The notes beneath the pieces are model-generated. The model was given only the letters and a program-made list of their open reading frames with translations. It did no database searches and was not told the DNA's origin. The position numbers and the translations under genes were made by a program. A stretch of DNA of 64,000 nt from Bacteroidetes bacterium UBA6161 (lineage in GTDB: Bacteria; Bacteroidota; Bacteroidia; NS11-12g; UBA955), in assembly GCA_002422315.1 (NCBI GenBank), contig DIUJ01000063.1, forward strand, positions 12,483-76,482, given 5' to 3'. Shown in pieces: positions 1-9,086 of the stretch; positions within the stretch are counted from its first letter, which is position 1, and each line of letters starts with the position of its first letter.

Positions 1-3000
1 TTGTCTGCTCTAAAAGTAATATTTAGGGGGAAATAACCTTCGTATTTAGGTAATATTTCTTTAAACTTCTTGAGATTCTTGAGAGAAGCATCTAACAAAG
101 GGATTTCCATTCTAATATGTTTTACTTTTTTAGTTGCCAAGTCTTGGAGAAAACCAAAATCAAAATACTCTGTTCTGTAAAAAACTTTGGCGGTATTGTT
201 CTTATTATATTGGCTTTCTCTTGTTTCCATAACCATATACACGGCTGTATTGGGAGTAAAGTACTTAGAATAGTTTACATAGTCCTTATCATAAAATCTA
301 AAGGAATGGCTTCCTGTTTTATCTTCTCCATTCACAATCAAGAAAGGTTTGTTGTTTCTGTCGGAGAGTGTTTTAATTTCAGACACATAAAAAACCAACA
401 ACATTCTTTGGTTTAAATTATTGGCGGTATCGGCCAACTCGGATAAAGGGGTAATAGGGAGGTACTCCATTTCTGCCAAATAATCATCGAGAGGATGTCG
501 AGACAGAAAAAGACCAACCATTTTTCTTTCTTCTTCTAACAACTTAAAAGAAGGAAGTGGTTCTACATTAGGCAATTTGGGTTTTTCCATTACCCCTGAG
601 TCGCCACCTCCACCAAACATAGAAACCTGGGCAGAATTTTTTGCTTCTTGAGCAGCAGCGCCATAACGCATAATTATTTCAAATCCTGGCATTGTCCCAT
701 CTTCTGGTGTTACAAAATACTGAGACCTATGCCATTTGGGGTCATAATCAAAAGCACCTGCGCGACTAAGGCCCTCCAATACTCTTTTATTTAAAAATTT
801 TGAATTTACCCTAGCAGCCAAATCAAAAGCATCTTCAAAATGACCACTTTCTTCTCTTTCTACAACCAATGCCTGCGCCGCAGCTTCTCCAACCCCGCTT
901 ATTCCACTTAATCCAAAGCGAACATTGCCTTGTTTATTTACTGAAAACTTTACATCACTCTCGTTTACATCCGGGCCTAGCACATCAAATCCAAGGGATT
1001 TACATTCATCCATAAACACACTCATCTTTTCCATATTAGATAGATTATGAGACAAAACCGTTGCCATGTATTCTGCAGGGTAATGTGCTTTCAAATAAGC
1101 TGTTTGGTATGCTACAAAGGCATAGCATGTAGAATGTGATTTATTAAAAGCATATTGGGCAAATTTTTCCCAATCCGTCCAAATTTTTTCGCATTTATCC
1201 AAGGGGTGATTATTTTTCTCACATCCTTCCATAAATTTAGACTTCATTTTATTCAACACTTCAATCTGTTTTTTTCCCATTGCCTTTCTAAGGGTATCTG
1301 CCTCTCCTTTACTAAACCCTGCCAATTTCTGGCTCAAAAGCATTACCTGCTCTTGGTAAACTGTAATACCATAAGTCTCTTCTAGGTATTCTTTCATGTC
1401 TTCTAGATCGTACTCAATGGTTTCCAATCCGTGTTTACGTGCAATAAAAGAGTCTATATAATCCATAGGGCCTGGCCTGTACAAGGCATTCATCGCTATA
1501 AGGTCTTCGAACCTATCTGGCTTAAGACCTCTTAAATACTTTTGCATACCCGCACTTTCAAACTGAAAGGTTCCGATGGTTTTACCCATCCTATATAGTT
1601 CAAAAGTTTTTTCATCATTTAAGTGTATGTTGTCTATGTCTATAGCCACTCCATGTTTTTGTTTTATTAATGCCACTGCATCGCGAATTATGGAAAGGGT
1701 TTTAAGTCCCAAAAAGTCCATTTTTATTACCCCGGCATCTTCTATAATACTACCTTCGAATTGGGTAACTAAAAGGTCTGCATCTTTGGCTATACTTACA
1801 GGCAAAATATCCGAAATATCTGTTGGAGCTATGATTATGCCTGCGGCATGAATCCCTGTATTTCTTACCGTGCCTTCTAATTTGCGCGCTTCTTTTAGAA
1901 CTTGTGCTTGTAAGTTACTTCCTTTTGAAATATTTCTAAGCTCTTCACAATTGTTTATATCTTCTTGCGAAAGCCCCAGTTTTTTTTCCAAACTATCATC
2001 GCTTCCATTGAGTGGTCTTTCAAAAATATCAAAGAAAGAAATTCCAGGTTTTTCCGGTATTTTTTTGGCTAAAAAATCCGACTCTTTTAGGTCTAACTCC
2101 ATAACCCTTGCCACGTCTCTAATACTTGACTTTGCCGCCATAGTTCCATAAGTAACAATATGCGCTACTTGGCTTTTGCCATATTTATCGGCTACATACT
2201 TCAAAACCCTCTCCCTTCCTTCGTCATCAAAATCCGTGTCTATATCGGGCATACTTGCTCTTTCGGGATTCAGGAATCTTTCAAAAAGCAAATCGTATTT
2301 AATAGGGTCTATATTGGTTATCCCTATACAATAGGCCACTACGCTGCCTGCAGCCGAGCCCCTTCCTGGCCCAACAATTACTTGATTGTTTTTACCATAA
2401 TTTATGAAATCAGCCACAATTAGAAAATAACCTGCAAAACCCATTACTTTTATTGTATGTAATTCAAAATCTATTCTTTCTTGAGTTTTATCATCTATAT
2501 CTCCGTACCTCTTTTTAGCACCTTCATAGGTAAGGTGCTTTAGATATTCCCACTGATTAAGCACCCCAGGCTCTATCTTCGCATCTTTAATAATTTCTAC
2601 TTTGGAATGAATTTTAAACTTTTCCGGAATTGGAAAATCCGGAAGCATAATGGCTTTCTTTAAATTTAGTGTTTCAATTTTATCTACTATTTCATTTGTA
2701 TTATCAATTGCTTCAGGTAAATCTTTAAAAAGCGTTTTCATCTCTGACTGAGTTTTAAAATAAAACTCATCGTTAGCAAAAGCAAATCTACCAGACTTAG
2801 GCCCCCCATCTTCGGAGAAATCTTTGTTTGTGGGTTCGCTTCTTTTAGCACCAGTATTTATACAAAGTAATATATCGTGTGCCACATTGTCTTCCCTTTC
2901 TGTATAGTGGCTATCGTTCGAGGCTATTACTTTTAGGTTATATTTTTTTGCAAACTTAAGCAACACTTCATTTGCTATAATTTGATCTTCTATATCGTGT

Positions 3001-3554
3001 CTTTGTATTTCTATATAAAAATCATCTCCAAATAGGTCAATCCACCACTTTAAAAGTTTTTCTGCCTCCTCTTCCCCTTTTCTTATTATTGCCCTTGGAA
3101 TTTCGGCAGCAAGACAACAACTTGTAGCGATTAGGCCTTCGTGGTATTGCAAAAGCAATTCTTTGTCAATTCTTGGATACTTGCTGTAGTAACCATCGAT
3201 ATACCCCAACGAACATAATTTGGTTAGGTTTTTATAACCTTGTTCATTTTTTGCCAATAACAATTGATGGTTCCTTACATCCTTTTCCTCTCTAGTAAAA
3301 GCTTTTTTATGGCGGTTTTCTACCATATAAAACTCGCATCCTACAATTGGTTTCACCTTTGGGTTCCCATTGGCATCTTTGTGTTTCCATGCTTCAGCTA
3401 CAAATTCAAAGGCACCAAACATATTTCCGTGATCTGTAATAGCTATTGCAGGCATTTCATCTTTTATTGCCTTTGCATATAGGTCTTTAACTTTGGCTGC
3501 TCCGTCTAATAGGGAATATTGTGTATGAACATGTAAATGAGAAAATTTGCACAT
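1..3554 (-). CDS. dnaE: DNA polymerase III alpha subunit, cut by the left edge
   Basis: Replicative DNA polymerase catalytic subunit. From the ATG at 3554-3552 the frame stays open to the window edge (1184 codons); I checked the frame at the N-terminus, near 2250 and over the first 60 bases. The PHP domain starts with HLHVHTQYSLLDG around residue 6. The polymerase core carries PDIDTDFDDEGRE from about residue 436, with two catalytic aspartates. Near the C-terminus FLSRHPLDDY precedes the OB-fold region. The protein is still in its C-terminal domain at the edge, so only the extreme C-terminus should be missing. A TTTG-N22-TATCTTTG promoter lies 35-68 bp upstream. Identification is secure; completeness beyond the edge cannot be seen. 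Confidence 0.96.
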   Translation of the reverse strand, partial: MCKFSHLHVHTQYSLLDGAAKVKDLYAKAIKDEMPAIAITDHGNMFGAFEFVAEAWKHKDANGNPKVKPIVGCEFYMVENRHKKAFTREEKDVRNHQLLLAKNEQGYKNLTKLCSLGYIDGYYSKYPRIDKELLLQYHEGLIATSCCLAAEIPRAIIRKGEEEAEKLLKWWIDLFGDDFYIEIQRHDIEDQIIANEVLLKFAKKYNLKVIASNDSHYTEREDNVAHDILLCINTGAKRSEPTNKDFSEDGGPKSGRFAFANDEFYFKTQSEMKTLFKDLPEAIDNTNEIVDKIETLNLKKAIMLPDFPIPEKFKIHSKVEIIKDAKIEPGVLNQWEYLKHLTYEGAKKRYGDIDDKTQERIDFELHTIKVMGFAGYFLIVADFINYGKNNQVIVGPGRGSAAGSVVAYCIGITNIDPIKYDLLFERFLNPERASMPDIDTDFDDEGRERVLKYVADKYGKSQVAHIVTYGTMAAKSSIRDVARVMELDLKESDFLAKKIPEKPGISFFDIFERPLNGSDDSLEKKLGLSQEDINNCEELRNISKGSNLQAQVLKEARKLEGTVRNTGIHAAGIIIAPTDISDILPVSIAKDADLLVTQFEGSIIEDAGVIKMDFLGLKTLSIIRDAVALIKQKHGVAIDIDNIHLNDEKTFELYRMGKTIGTFQFESAGMQKYLRGLKPDRFEDLIAMNALYRPGPMDYIDSFIARKHGLETIEYDLEDMKEYLEETYGITVYQEQVMLLSQKLAGFSKGEADTLRKAMGKKQIEVLNKMKSKFMEGCEKNNHPLDKCEKIWTDWEKFAQYAFNKSHSTCYAFVAYQTAYLKAHYPAEYMATVLSHNLSNMEKMSVFMDECKSLGFDVLGPDVNESDVKFSVNKQGNVRFGLSGISGVGEAAAQALVVEREESGHFEDAFDLAARVNSKFLNKRVLEGLSRAGAFDYDPKWHRSQYFVTPEDGTMPGFEIIMRYGAAAQEAKNSAQVSMFGGGGDSGVMEKPKLPNVEPLPSFKLLEEERKMVGLFLSRHPLDDYLAEMEYLPITPLSELADTANNLNQRMLLVFYVSEIKTLSDRNNKPFLIVNGEDKTGSHSFRFYDKDYVNYSKYFTPNTAVYMVMETRESQYNKNNTAKVFYRTEYFDFGFLQDLATKKVKHIRMEIPLLDASLKNLKKFKEILPKYEGYFPLNITFRAD

Positions 3555-3588
3555 ATCTTAGGTTCTTTTACTTGTATTGGGTATGAGA

Positions 3589-3622
3589 CAAAGATACTTT
3601 TTCCGCATTGTATTGCACCAAA
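3589..3622 (-). promoter_or_regulatory. Bacteroidota-type promoter for dnaE
   Basis: On the minus strand TTTG (3619-3622) is followed after 22 bases by TATCTTTG (3589-3596), matching the TTTG / TAnnTTTG housekeeping consensus of this phylum. It sits 35 bases before the dnaE start codon. Confidence 0.5.
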
Positions 3623-3721
3623 TTTTACTTTTAATTTTTTCCTATATTTTCAACATCATCGAATTTACAATTCTAGCACATTGAAATAAGAGGCATAACA
3701 ATAAAATAAAAAAAATTTGCC

Positions 3722-3751
3722 TTTGATTTTTGAAAAGGTTTTATACTTTTG
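3722..3751 (+). promoter_or_regulatory. Bacteroidota-type promoter for the small DUF2795-like gene
   Basis: TTTG (3722-3725), an 18-base spacer and TACTTTTG (3744-3751) match the phylum's promoter consensus. The position supports the ATG at 3773 as start, because the possible upstream TTG at 3749 lies inside the -7 element and would not be transcribed. Confidence 0.6.
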
Positions 3752-3772
3752 CGAAACAATAAAAAAGAGAAT

Positions 3773-3994
3773 ATGTATTGGACATTAGAATTGGTATCGT
3801 ATTTAGATGATGCGCCTTGGCCCGCTACAAAGGACGAGCTAATCGATTATGCAATTCGTTCTGGTGCGCCACTAGAAGTAATAGAAAACTTACAAGAACT
3901 AGAGGACGATGGCGAGCCTTACGAAAGCATAGAAGAAATTTGGAGTGATTATCCTACTCAAGATGATTACTTCTTTAACGAAGATGAACTTTAA
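3773..3994 (+). CDS. small acidic protein, DUF2795-like
   Basis: A 73-residue, strongly acidic protein that begins MYWTLELVSYLDDAPWP and contains ATKDELIDYAIRSGAP. This resembles a short protein common in Bacteroidota that I remember under DUF2795; the molecular role is unknown. The helical, charged composition suggests a small soluble regulatory or adaptor protein. I chose the ATG at 3773 because the promoter covers the alternative TTG at 3749. Its stop codon overlaps the stop codon of the convergent minus-strand gene in the shared bases 3991-3994, so the two transcripts meet tail to tail. Confidence 0.75.
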   Translation: MYWTLELVSYLDDAPWPATKDELIDYAIRSGAPLEVIENLQELEDDGEPYESIEEIWSDYPTQDDYFFNEDEL

Positions 3995-5169
3995 CTAGCT
4001 AGCGCCTTTCCTTGTAAGGGCGCTTCTGTTTTATTCTCTTCCTTGTTCGTGTGATTAAATACACTTACATTGTATCTCTTATTTGAAATAAATGACTTTA
4101 ATAACAAAGTATTGTGTTTCTTTAATGGGTTTACAATTCCATATCCAACATTTATAAGCCATACAAAGTCTTCTGTATTCGTTTTTTGTAGAAAGCGTAT
4201 GTTTTCTAATAATTCGGCAAATAATAAGACACCTTCTTTTTGTAAATCTTGCTTTTTTATCCCCCCTTGTATGCAAAGCATTTTGTATAACTCATGTTCA
4301 GAAGAGAATCCGTGATCTTCTACCAAGGGCAAATGAAAAGAGTTTTCAAAGATATAATTTATCCTAACCTTTTGCTCAACTGGCATTTCTTCATAAGAAA
4401 TTGTATCTCTATAAAACCTTTTTAATTCATTGATATTTTCTTCTAAAATCGCTTCAAGCATTTCTTCAATCTTGCTTAAAGGCACATCTGTTAACTCTAT
4501 TGCCGAACTCCTTTTACCTACAAATGTTTGCATCCTGGTTTTCTCCATAGATTCTTGGGCTTTGAGAAGTGCAAAAGGGAAATTTATAAGGTGTGCATCT
4601 TTTTGTAAAACAAAATCTAAAAATAAACATGCATATTTCTTGTATCCAGTTGCTAAAAAAAGTTCTTGAAAAAGCTTGTATGACCACGTTAAAGCTTCCT
4701 CCATTTTGTCTACATTAATAGCTGCCTCTTTCTCTAAAGAATGTAAAACTTTCAATTCTGTAAAATTAGAATATTGCTCCATAGTACTTTCAGCGCTACT
4801 AAATAGATCTAAAGCACCAGAACTCACTGTTTTTTCTGCATTCTGTTTTCCGATTTTAACATAGGAAACAAATGTTTTCTTTTCTTGCAAACACATAGAT
4901 TCAAGATTAAAAACGAGGGTTTCTATCCCTTGTATTTCTCTTCCCAAGTTTATAGTAAGTTGTTTGCTTGGAGAATGAGACACTTCTGCTAACACAATCT
5001 CTTTGATTGCAGGGTTATTAACCGCTGCTATGCAAAACAACTTTTGCTTTCTCTTATTTTCTAACCATTGTTTTTTTTGCCTTTCCGCCAATGGCAAACG
5101 ATAATACAATTGTTTTAACTCCAAAAATTTTTGGACAAAAGAAGCTCTATGTGTGTTTGTTGCTTGCAA
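3991..5169 (-). CDS. unrecognised 392-residue protein
   Basis: I do not recognise the family. The product is a soluble-looking protein with no signal peptide and no long hydrophobic segment. It is rich in Lys, Glu and Leu, with several predicted amphipathic helical stretches (residues about 150-260). The only plausible start is TTG at 5169: no in-frame ATG lies between it and the conserved-looking N-terminal part. It is followed by the convergent small gene, whose stop overlaps its own. On the upstream side a strong terminator (5283-5311) separates it from maeB, so it is probably transcribed alone. The coding nature is supported by a long open frame with ordinary amino-acid composition; function is open. 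Confidence 0.7.
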   Translation of the reverse strand: MQATNTHRASFVQKFLELKQLYYRLPLAERQKKQWLENKRKQKLFCIAAVNNPAIKEIVLAEVSHSPSKQLTINLGREIQGIETLVFNLESMCLQEKKTFVSYVKIGKQNAEKTVSSGALDLFSSAESTMEQYSNFTELKVLHSLEKEAAINVDKMEEALTWSYKLFQELFLATGYKKYACLFLDFVLQKDAHLINFPFALLKAQESMEKTRMQTFVGKRSSAIELTDVPLSKIEEMLEAILEENINELKRFYRDTISYEEMPVEQKVRINYIFENSFHLPLVEDHGFSSEHELYKMLCIQGGIKKQDLQKEGVLLFAELLENIRFLQKTNTEDFVWLINVGYGIVNPLKKHNTLLLKSFISNKRYNVSVFNHTNKEENKTEAPLQGKALAS

Positions 5170-5282
5170 TTTTGTATTTACTTTACTGCGAAAGTATAGA
5201 CTTGGAACTATGTTTGTTATATTTAAGGTTAATAAGTAAATAACATTAAGATAATTTAGAACTTAAAAAATTCGACATAAAC

Positions 5283-5311
5283 AAAAAAAAGCAACACAAA
5301 GTGCTGCTTTT
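5283..5311 (-). terminator. intrinsic terminator of maeB
   Basis: On the minus strand AAAAGCAGCAC and GTGTTGCTTTT form an 11-bp stem (one G-U pair) around a TTT loop, followed by a run of T. It lies about 40 bases beyond the maeB stop codon. Confidence 0.8.
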
Positions 5312-5352
5312 CATTTATTTACAATGTGTGTACTTTTTAGTACACCGCTTAA

Positions 5353-7623
5353 TTACGATTCTGTCTCTTTGGTTTGTGCATCGATTACAGAAACAGCTAC
5401 CATATTTACTATTTCTCTAATAGAACTACCTAGCTGCAAGATATGTACCGACCTTTTGAATCCAGTTAATATAGGACCCATGGATTCTGCTTTGCCGAAG
5501 TTTTTAGCGAAATTAAAACTTATATTTCCAGATGCTAAACTTGGGAAAATAAACGTATTTACCTCGCTATTTACTAGTGAACTAAATGGGAAATTTTCAG
5601 CAAGAAGCTCTCTATTTAATGCAAAATTTGCTTGTATATCACCATCCACAATTATTTCCGGGTGATTGGTATGAAGGTAATCTACTGCTTTTGCTATTTT
5701 CTCTGGTATTGGTCCTTTGGCAGAACCGAAGTTTGAATAAGATAACATTGCGATTCTAGGTAAAACTCCAAGGTTTCTTACTTTTCTATGCACTTGTCTT
5801 GTTATTTCTACCAATTCCTGCCATGTAGGGTCTATATTTACTGTAGTGTCTGCGAAAAAGTAAGGTCCTTTTTTATTCATTACGATATACATTCCAGCTA
5901 CACGCGAGAAACCTTCTTCTTTCCCTATTACTTCTAATGCGGGCTTAATTGTATGAGAATAATTCTTTGTTAGTCCAGAAATTATAGCATCTGCTTGTCC
6001 ACTTTCAACCATCATTGTTCCAAAATAGTTTCTATCCCTCATACTTCTAGTCGCTTCATATAAGGTCATGCCTTTGCGTTGACGTTTGGAATATAGTATT
6101 TCCCCAAACTCTTTTCTTTTGTTCTCTTCCATCAATGGGTCTAGAATTTGAACATCGCCTAATTCCAGATTATTTTCTTGGATTATATGCTCTATTTTTT
6201 CTTTATTCCCAAGCAATATCGGAATCGCAATTCCTTCTTCCAAACTAATTTGTGCGGCTTTTAATATTTTAAAGTTTTCTGCCTCTGCAAAAACAACTTT
6301 TTTAGGGAACTGCCTCGCTCTAGCCATCATTCTCCTCATAAATTTATTATCGAGACCCATCCTAGCCCTTAGTTCTAGTTTGTATTTCTCCATGTTTTCT
6401 ATGGGATATTTGGCCACGCCGCTATCCATAGCTGCTTGAGCAACAGCTGGCGCTACTACTTCTATTAACCTTGGATCTAATGGCTTAGGAATAATATAGG
6501 TTTTTCCAAAACTTAAATTTGTTTCGTTGTATGCCTGACTTACTATTTCTGGCACTGGCTCCATTGCCAAATCTGCAAGTGCTTTTACAGCTGCCAATTT
6601 CATTTCTTCGTTTATTGTGGTAGCTCTTACATCTAAGGCTCCACGAAATATGAATGGGAATCCCAATACATTGTTTACTTGATTAGGAAAATCGCTTCTT
6701 CCTGTTGCCATTATCAAGTCTTCTCTAGTAGCTACAGCTAAGTGGTAATCAATTTCTGGGTCTGGGTTTGCCATAGCAAAAACTATGGGGTCCTTTGCCA
6801 TACTTAGTATCATTTCTTGACTTAGTATATTTCCTTTGCTTAAACCCACAAAAACATCTGCTCCATTTAAAGAGTCCTCTAGTTGATAAAAATCTTTGGA
6901 TGTTGCAAAAAACAATTTGTTTTCTTCTAACTCTCCTCTATCCTTTCTAATTACTCCTTTACTATCAAGCATAATCAAGTTCTCCTTATTTACACCTAAA
7001 GAAACAAATAATTTAGAACAAGAGATAGCAGAAGCTCCTGCACCATTTACAACCACACGAACTTGATCAATTTCTTTTCCTACTAATTTTAGTGCATTAA
7101 GAAGAGCAGCACCTGAAATTATAGCTGTCCCATGTTGGTCGTCATGCATTACAGGTATATTCAGTTCTTCTCTCAATCTTTGTTCAATTGCAAAACACTC
7201 TGGAGCTTTTATATCTTCTAAATTAACCCCACCAAAAGTAGGTTCCATCGCTTTAACACATGCTACAAATTCATCAATTGTTTTAGTATTTAATTCAATA
7301 TCAAAAACATCTATATCTGCAAAAATCTTAAACAAAAGGCCCTTTCCCTCCATTACTGGCTTTGAGGCTTCTGGACCAATATCTCCTAGTCCCAATACTG
7401 CGGTTCCATTTGATATTACAGCAACTAAGTTGCCTTTAGCTGTGTACTTGTATACGTCTTCTTTGTTCTCTGCTATTTTCAAGCAAGGCTCTGCTACACC
7501 AGGCGAATAGGCTAAGCTTAAATCTCTTTTGGTAGCAGTAGGTTTTGTTGGTACAACTTCTATTTTCCCTGGTCTTCCTTCTGAATGGTAATTCAGCGCA
7601 TCTTGTTGTTGTTTATCGGACAT
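5353..7623 (-). CDS. maeB: NADP-dependent malic enzyme with phosphotransacetylase-like domain
   Basis: Oxidative decarboxylation of malate to pyruvate, supplying NADPH. The 756 residues match the two-domain MaeB form. The N-terminal malic enzyme part (about 1-420) has LAYSPGVAEPC, GDIGPEASKPVMEGK, HDDQHGTAI, the nucleotide-binding VVVNGAGASA and FAMANPDPE. The C-terminal part (about 430-756) is phosphotransacetylase-like (SGLTKNYSHTIKPALEVIG, YFFADTTVNIDPT). In the family this second domain usually senses acetyl-CoA rather than catalysing, which is knowledge of the family and not visible here. A promoter lies 20-48 bp upstream and a strong terminator follows, so it is a single-gene transcript. 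Confidence 0.95.
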   Translation of the reverse strand: MSDKQQQDALNYHSEGRPGKIEVVPTKPTATKRDLSLAYSPGVAEPCLKIAENKEDVYKYTAKGNLVAVISNGTAVLGLGDIGPEASKPVMEGKGLLFKIFADIDVFDIELNTKTIDEFVACVKAMEPTFGGVNLEDIKAPECFAIEQRLREELNIPVMHDDQHGTAIISGAALLNALKLVGKEIDQVRVVVNGAGASAISCSKLFVSLGVNKENLIMLDSKGVIRKDRGELEENKLFFATSKDFYQLEDSLNGADVFVGLSKGNILSQEMILSMAKDPIVFAMANPDPEIDYHLAVATREDLIMATGRSDFPNQVNNVLGFPFIFRGALDVRATTINEEMKLAAVKALADLAMEPVPEIVSQAYNETNLSFGKTYIIPKPLDPRLIEVVAPAVAQAAMDSGVAKYPIENMEKYKLELRARMGLDNKFMRRMMARARQFPKKVVFAEAENFKILKAAQISLEEGIAIPILLGNKEKIEHIIQENNLELGDVQILDPLMEENKRKEFGEILYSKRQRKGMTLYEATRSMRDRNYFGTMMVESGQADAIISGLTKNYSHTIKPALEVIGKEEGFSRVAGMYIVMNKKGPYFFADTTVNIDPTWQELVEITRQVHRKVRNLGVLPRIAMLSYSNFGSAKGPIPEKIAKAVDYLHTNHPEIIVDGDIQANFALNRELLAENFPFSSLVNSEVNTFIFPSLASGNISFNFAKNFGKAESMGPILTGFKRSVHILQLGSSIREIVNMVAVSVIDAQTKETES

Positions 7624-7642
7624 ATATTTATTATCTGAATGG

Positions 7643-7671
7643 CAAATTTAAACTAAATAAGAAATTACAAA
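7643..7671 (-). promoter_or_regulatory. promoter for maeB
   Basis: Minus-strand TTTG (7668-7671), 17-base spacer, TAAATTTG (7643-7650), 20 bases before the maeB ATG; good fit to the Bacteroidota consensus. Confidence 0.5.
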
Positions 7672-7721
7672 AGCATTTGTTGTTATACTTATCGATTATT
7701 CATAAATGGGGGCTTACTTAA

Positions 7722-8117
7722 CTAGCTATAGGTATGGTATATAGTCAACTTAACAACTTTTTTGCCTTTATCAAAAGTATTTATCTCTACAAAATATATA
7801 CCCGAGGGTACATATCTCCCTTTCTCGTCTTTAAAATACCAATAGGCAAAATCCCAATCGTTGTTTTTAAAAATTTGGTATACTTGTTTTCCTTTTTGAT
7901 TGTAAATTATTACCTCACATACTTGAGGCAAATTAATTATTTTTACACGTTTCTTTAAGGTGTTTATATCAAAGAGGGTGTCGCTATGAAACGGATTAGC
8001 AATTACCTCCACTGTTTTTAAATAATCTGGTCCTTTGGCTTTGGAAAGGCTTTCTAATTCTATTGTTTTGCAAGAAAAAACGGATACAAATAAAATTATG
8101 ATGCCTAAGAAACGCAT
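7722..8117 (-). CDS. lipoprotein consisting of a T9SS-type C-terminal domain
   Basis: The 131-residue product starts with a lipoprotein signal (MRFLGIIILFVSVFSC, acylated Cys at 16). Only about 20 residues later it enters a domain that runs to its end: VEVIANPFHSD, VKIINLPQVCEVIIYNQKGK, WYFKDEKGRYVPSGIYFVEI. This lines up well with the end of the 1287-residue exoprotein encoded at 10254-14117 (NIVPNPYYAYSG, VKITNLPKTCTISIYSLSG, VPIATGLYIIHV), that is, a T9SS type A sorting-domain fold with no cargo. It lies 4 bases after the HIT gene, so it is probably the last gene of a greA-HIT-lipoprotein transcript. Function is unknown. A shuttle or decoy role in secretion is possible but speculative. Confidence 0.7.
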   Translation of the reverse strand: MRFLGIIILFVSVFSCKTIELESLSKAKGPDYLKTVEVIANPFHSDTLFDINTLKKRVKIINLPQVCEVIIYNQKGKQVYQIFKNNDWDFAYWYFKDEKGRYVPSGIYFVEINTFDKGKKVVKLTIYHTYS

Positions 8118-8121
8118 GTTT

Positions 8122-8517
8122 TTAATTATAATTTTCTTCGATTAGTTTAGCTATTTCCAACATTTCTGTCGCAGGTATTGTAATTTTAGGTTTGCTAAAA
8201 TCCATATCTGCTACAGAATCTATAGGAACTAAATGGATATGCGCATGAGGCACTTCTAATCCAACTACAGCTACTCCTATTTTTTTACAAGGCAAGACAT
8301 TTTTCATAGCCAATGAAACTTTTTGAGCAAAAATCCATAAACCAGAATATTGCTCTTGGCTCATATCGAAAATATAGTCAATCTCTTGTTTAGGAATAAC
8401 TAACACATGGCCTTTTTTTAATGGCATAACATCTAAGAATGCAAGATAATCCTCTGTTTCTGCAATTTTATAACAAGGGATTTCTCCAGAAACTATTTTA
8501 CTAAAGATACTTGCCAT
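8122..8517 (-). CDS. HIT family nucleotide-binding protein
   Basis: A 131-residue histidine-triad protein, likely a purine nucleoside phosphoramidase or dinucleotide hydrolase. The catalytic triad HAHIHLVP is at about residues 97-104, with the usual N-terminal FSKIVSGEIPCYKI and FLDVMPLKKGHVLVIPK. Length is normal for Hint-type proteins. It begins 5 bases downstream of the greA stop codon and ends 4 bases before the lipoprotein gene, implying co-transcription. Exact substrate cannot be read from the sequence. Confidence 0.92.
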   Translation of the reverse strand: MASIFSKIVSGEIPCYKIAETEDYLAFLDVMPLKKGHVLVIPKQEIDYIFDMSQEQYSGLWIFAQKVSLAMKNVLPCKKIGVAVVGLEVPHAHIHLVPIDSVADMDFSKPKITIPATEMLEIAKLIEENYN

Positions 8518-8522
8518 ATCTT

Positions 8523-8999
8523 TTAACGTGTAATTTCAACAATCTCAAAAGAAACTGTTCCTGCAGGAACATTGATTTCTACTACGTCGCCTACGCCTTT
8601 CCCTAATAATCCTGCTCCTATAGCAGACTTAGCTGAAATTTTATTTTCTTTTAGGTTTGCCTCTTTTTCAGAAACTAAAGTATATACCATTTCCTTGTTT
8701 ACTTTTAGGTTTTTTACCCTTACATGACTCAATAAGGTAACTCTACTTAGATCTAATCTAGATTCATCAATTAATCTAGCACTAGCAAGCATATTTTCTA
8801 ATTTAGAGATTTTGGCTTCTAACAAGCCTTGCGCATCTTTTGCAGCATCATATTCTGCATTTTCGCTTAAATCTCCTTTGTCTCTAGCTTCTGCTATTTG
8901 TTTAGAAATATAAGGTCTTTCTACTCTCTTAAGTTGATCTAATTCTTTTTTTAAATTATCTAAACCTTCTTTGGTTAAATATGTGTATTCTGCGCTCAT
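8523..8999 (-). CDS. greA: transcription elongation factor GreA
   Basis: It rescues backtracked RNA polymerase by stimulating transcript cleavage. The 158-residue form starts at MSAEYTYLTKEGLDNLKKEL. The N-terminal coiled coil carries DKGDLSENAEYDAAK with the acidic tip residues needed for cleavage, and the C-terminal FKBP-like domain contains SAIGAGLLGKGVGDVV. An in-frame upstream start (9056) would translate through a strong hairpin, so the ATG at 8999 is preferred. A perfect hairpin followed by eight T residues lies 25 bases before this ATG. It terminates the upstream PorV-like gene and might also sit in a greA leader. Confidence 0.95.
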   Translation of the reverse strand: MSAEYTYLTKEGLDNLKKELDQLKRVERPYISKQIAEARDKGDLSENAEYDAAKDAQGLLEAKISKLENMLASARLIDESRLDLSRVTLLSHVRVKNLKVNKEMVYTLVSEKEANLKENKISAKSAIGAGLLGKGVGDVVEINVPAGTVSFEIVEITR

Positions 9000-9023
9000 A
9001 ATTATAATTTTATGCTTTGGTAT

Positions 9024-9061
9024 AAAAAAAAGTGTTGTGCCCTTTTGCAAGAGCACAACAC
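9024..9061 (-). terminator. intrinsic terminator between the PorV-like gene and greA
   Basis: On the minus strand GTGTTGTGC and GCACAACAC form a perfect 9-bp stem with a 12-base loop, followed by eight T. It lies between the stop of the PorV-like gene (9087) and the greA ATG (8999). TATATTTG, a good -7 element, lies just upstream at 9064-9071, so a greA transcript could also contain this hairpin. Confidence 0.8.
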
Positions 9062-9086
9062 CACAAATATAAAGTATTTATTCTAA

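Noticed and set aside
1..3554. dnaE as a broken gene
   Set aside because: The frame is open from a normal start to the window edge with catalytic motifs intact; it is only cut by the window.
3749..3772. Longer N-terminus of the DUF2795-like protein from a TTG codon
   Set aside because: The TTG lies inside the -7 promoter element and would not be in the mRNA; the conserved part starts at the ATG at 3773.
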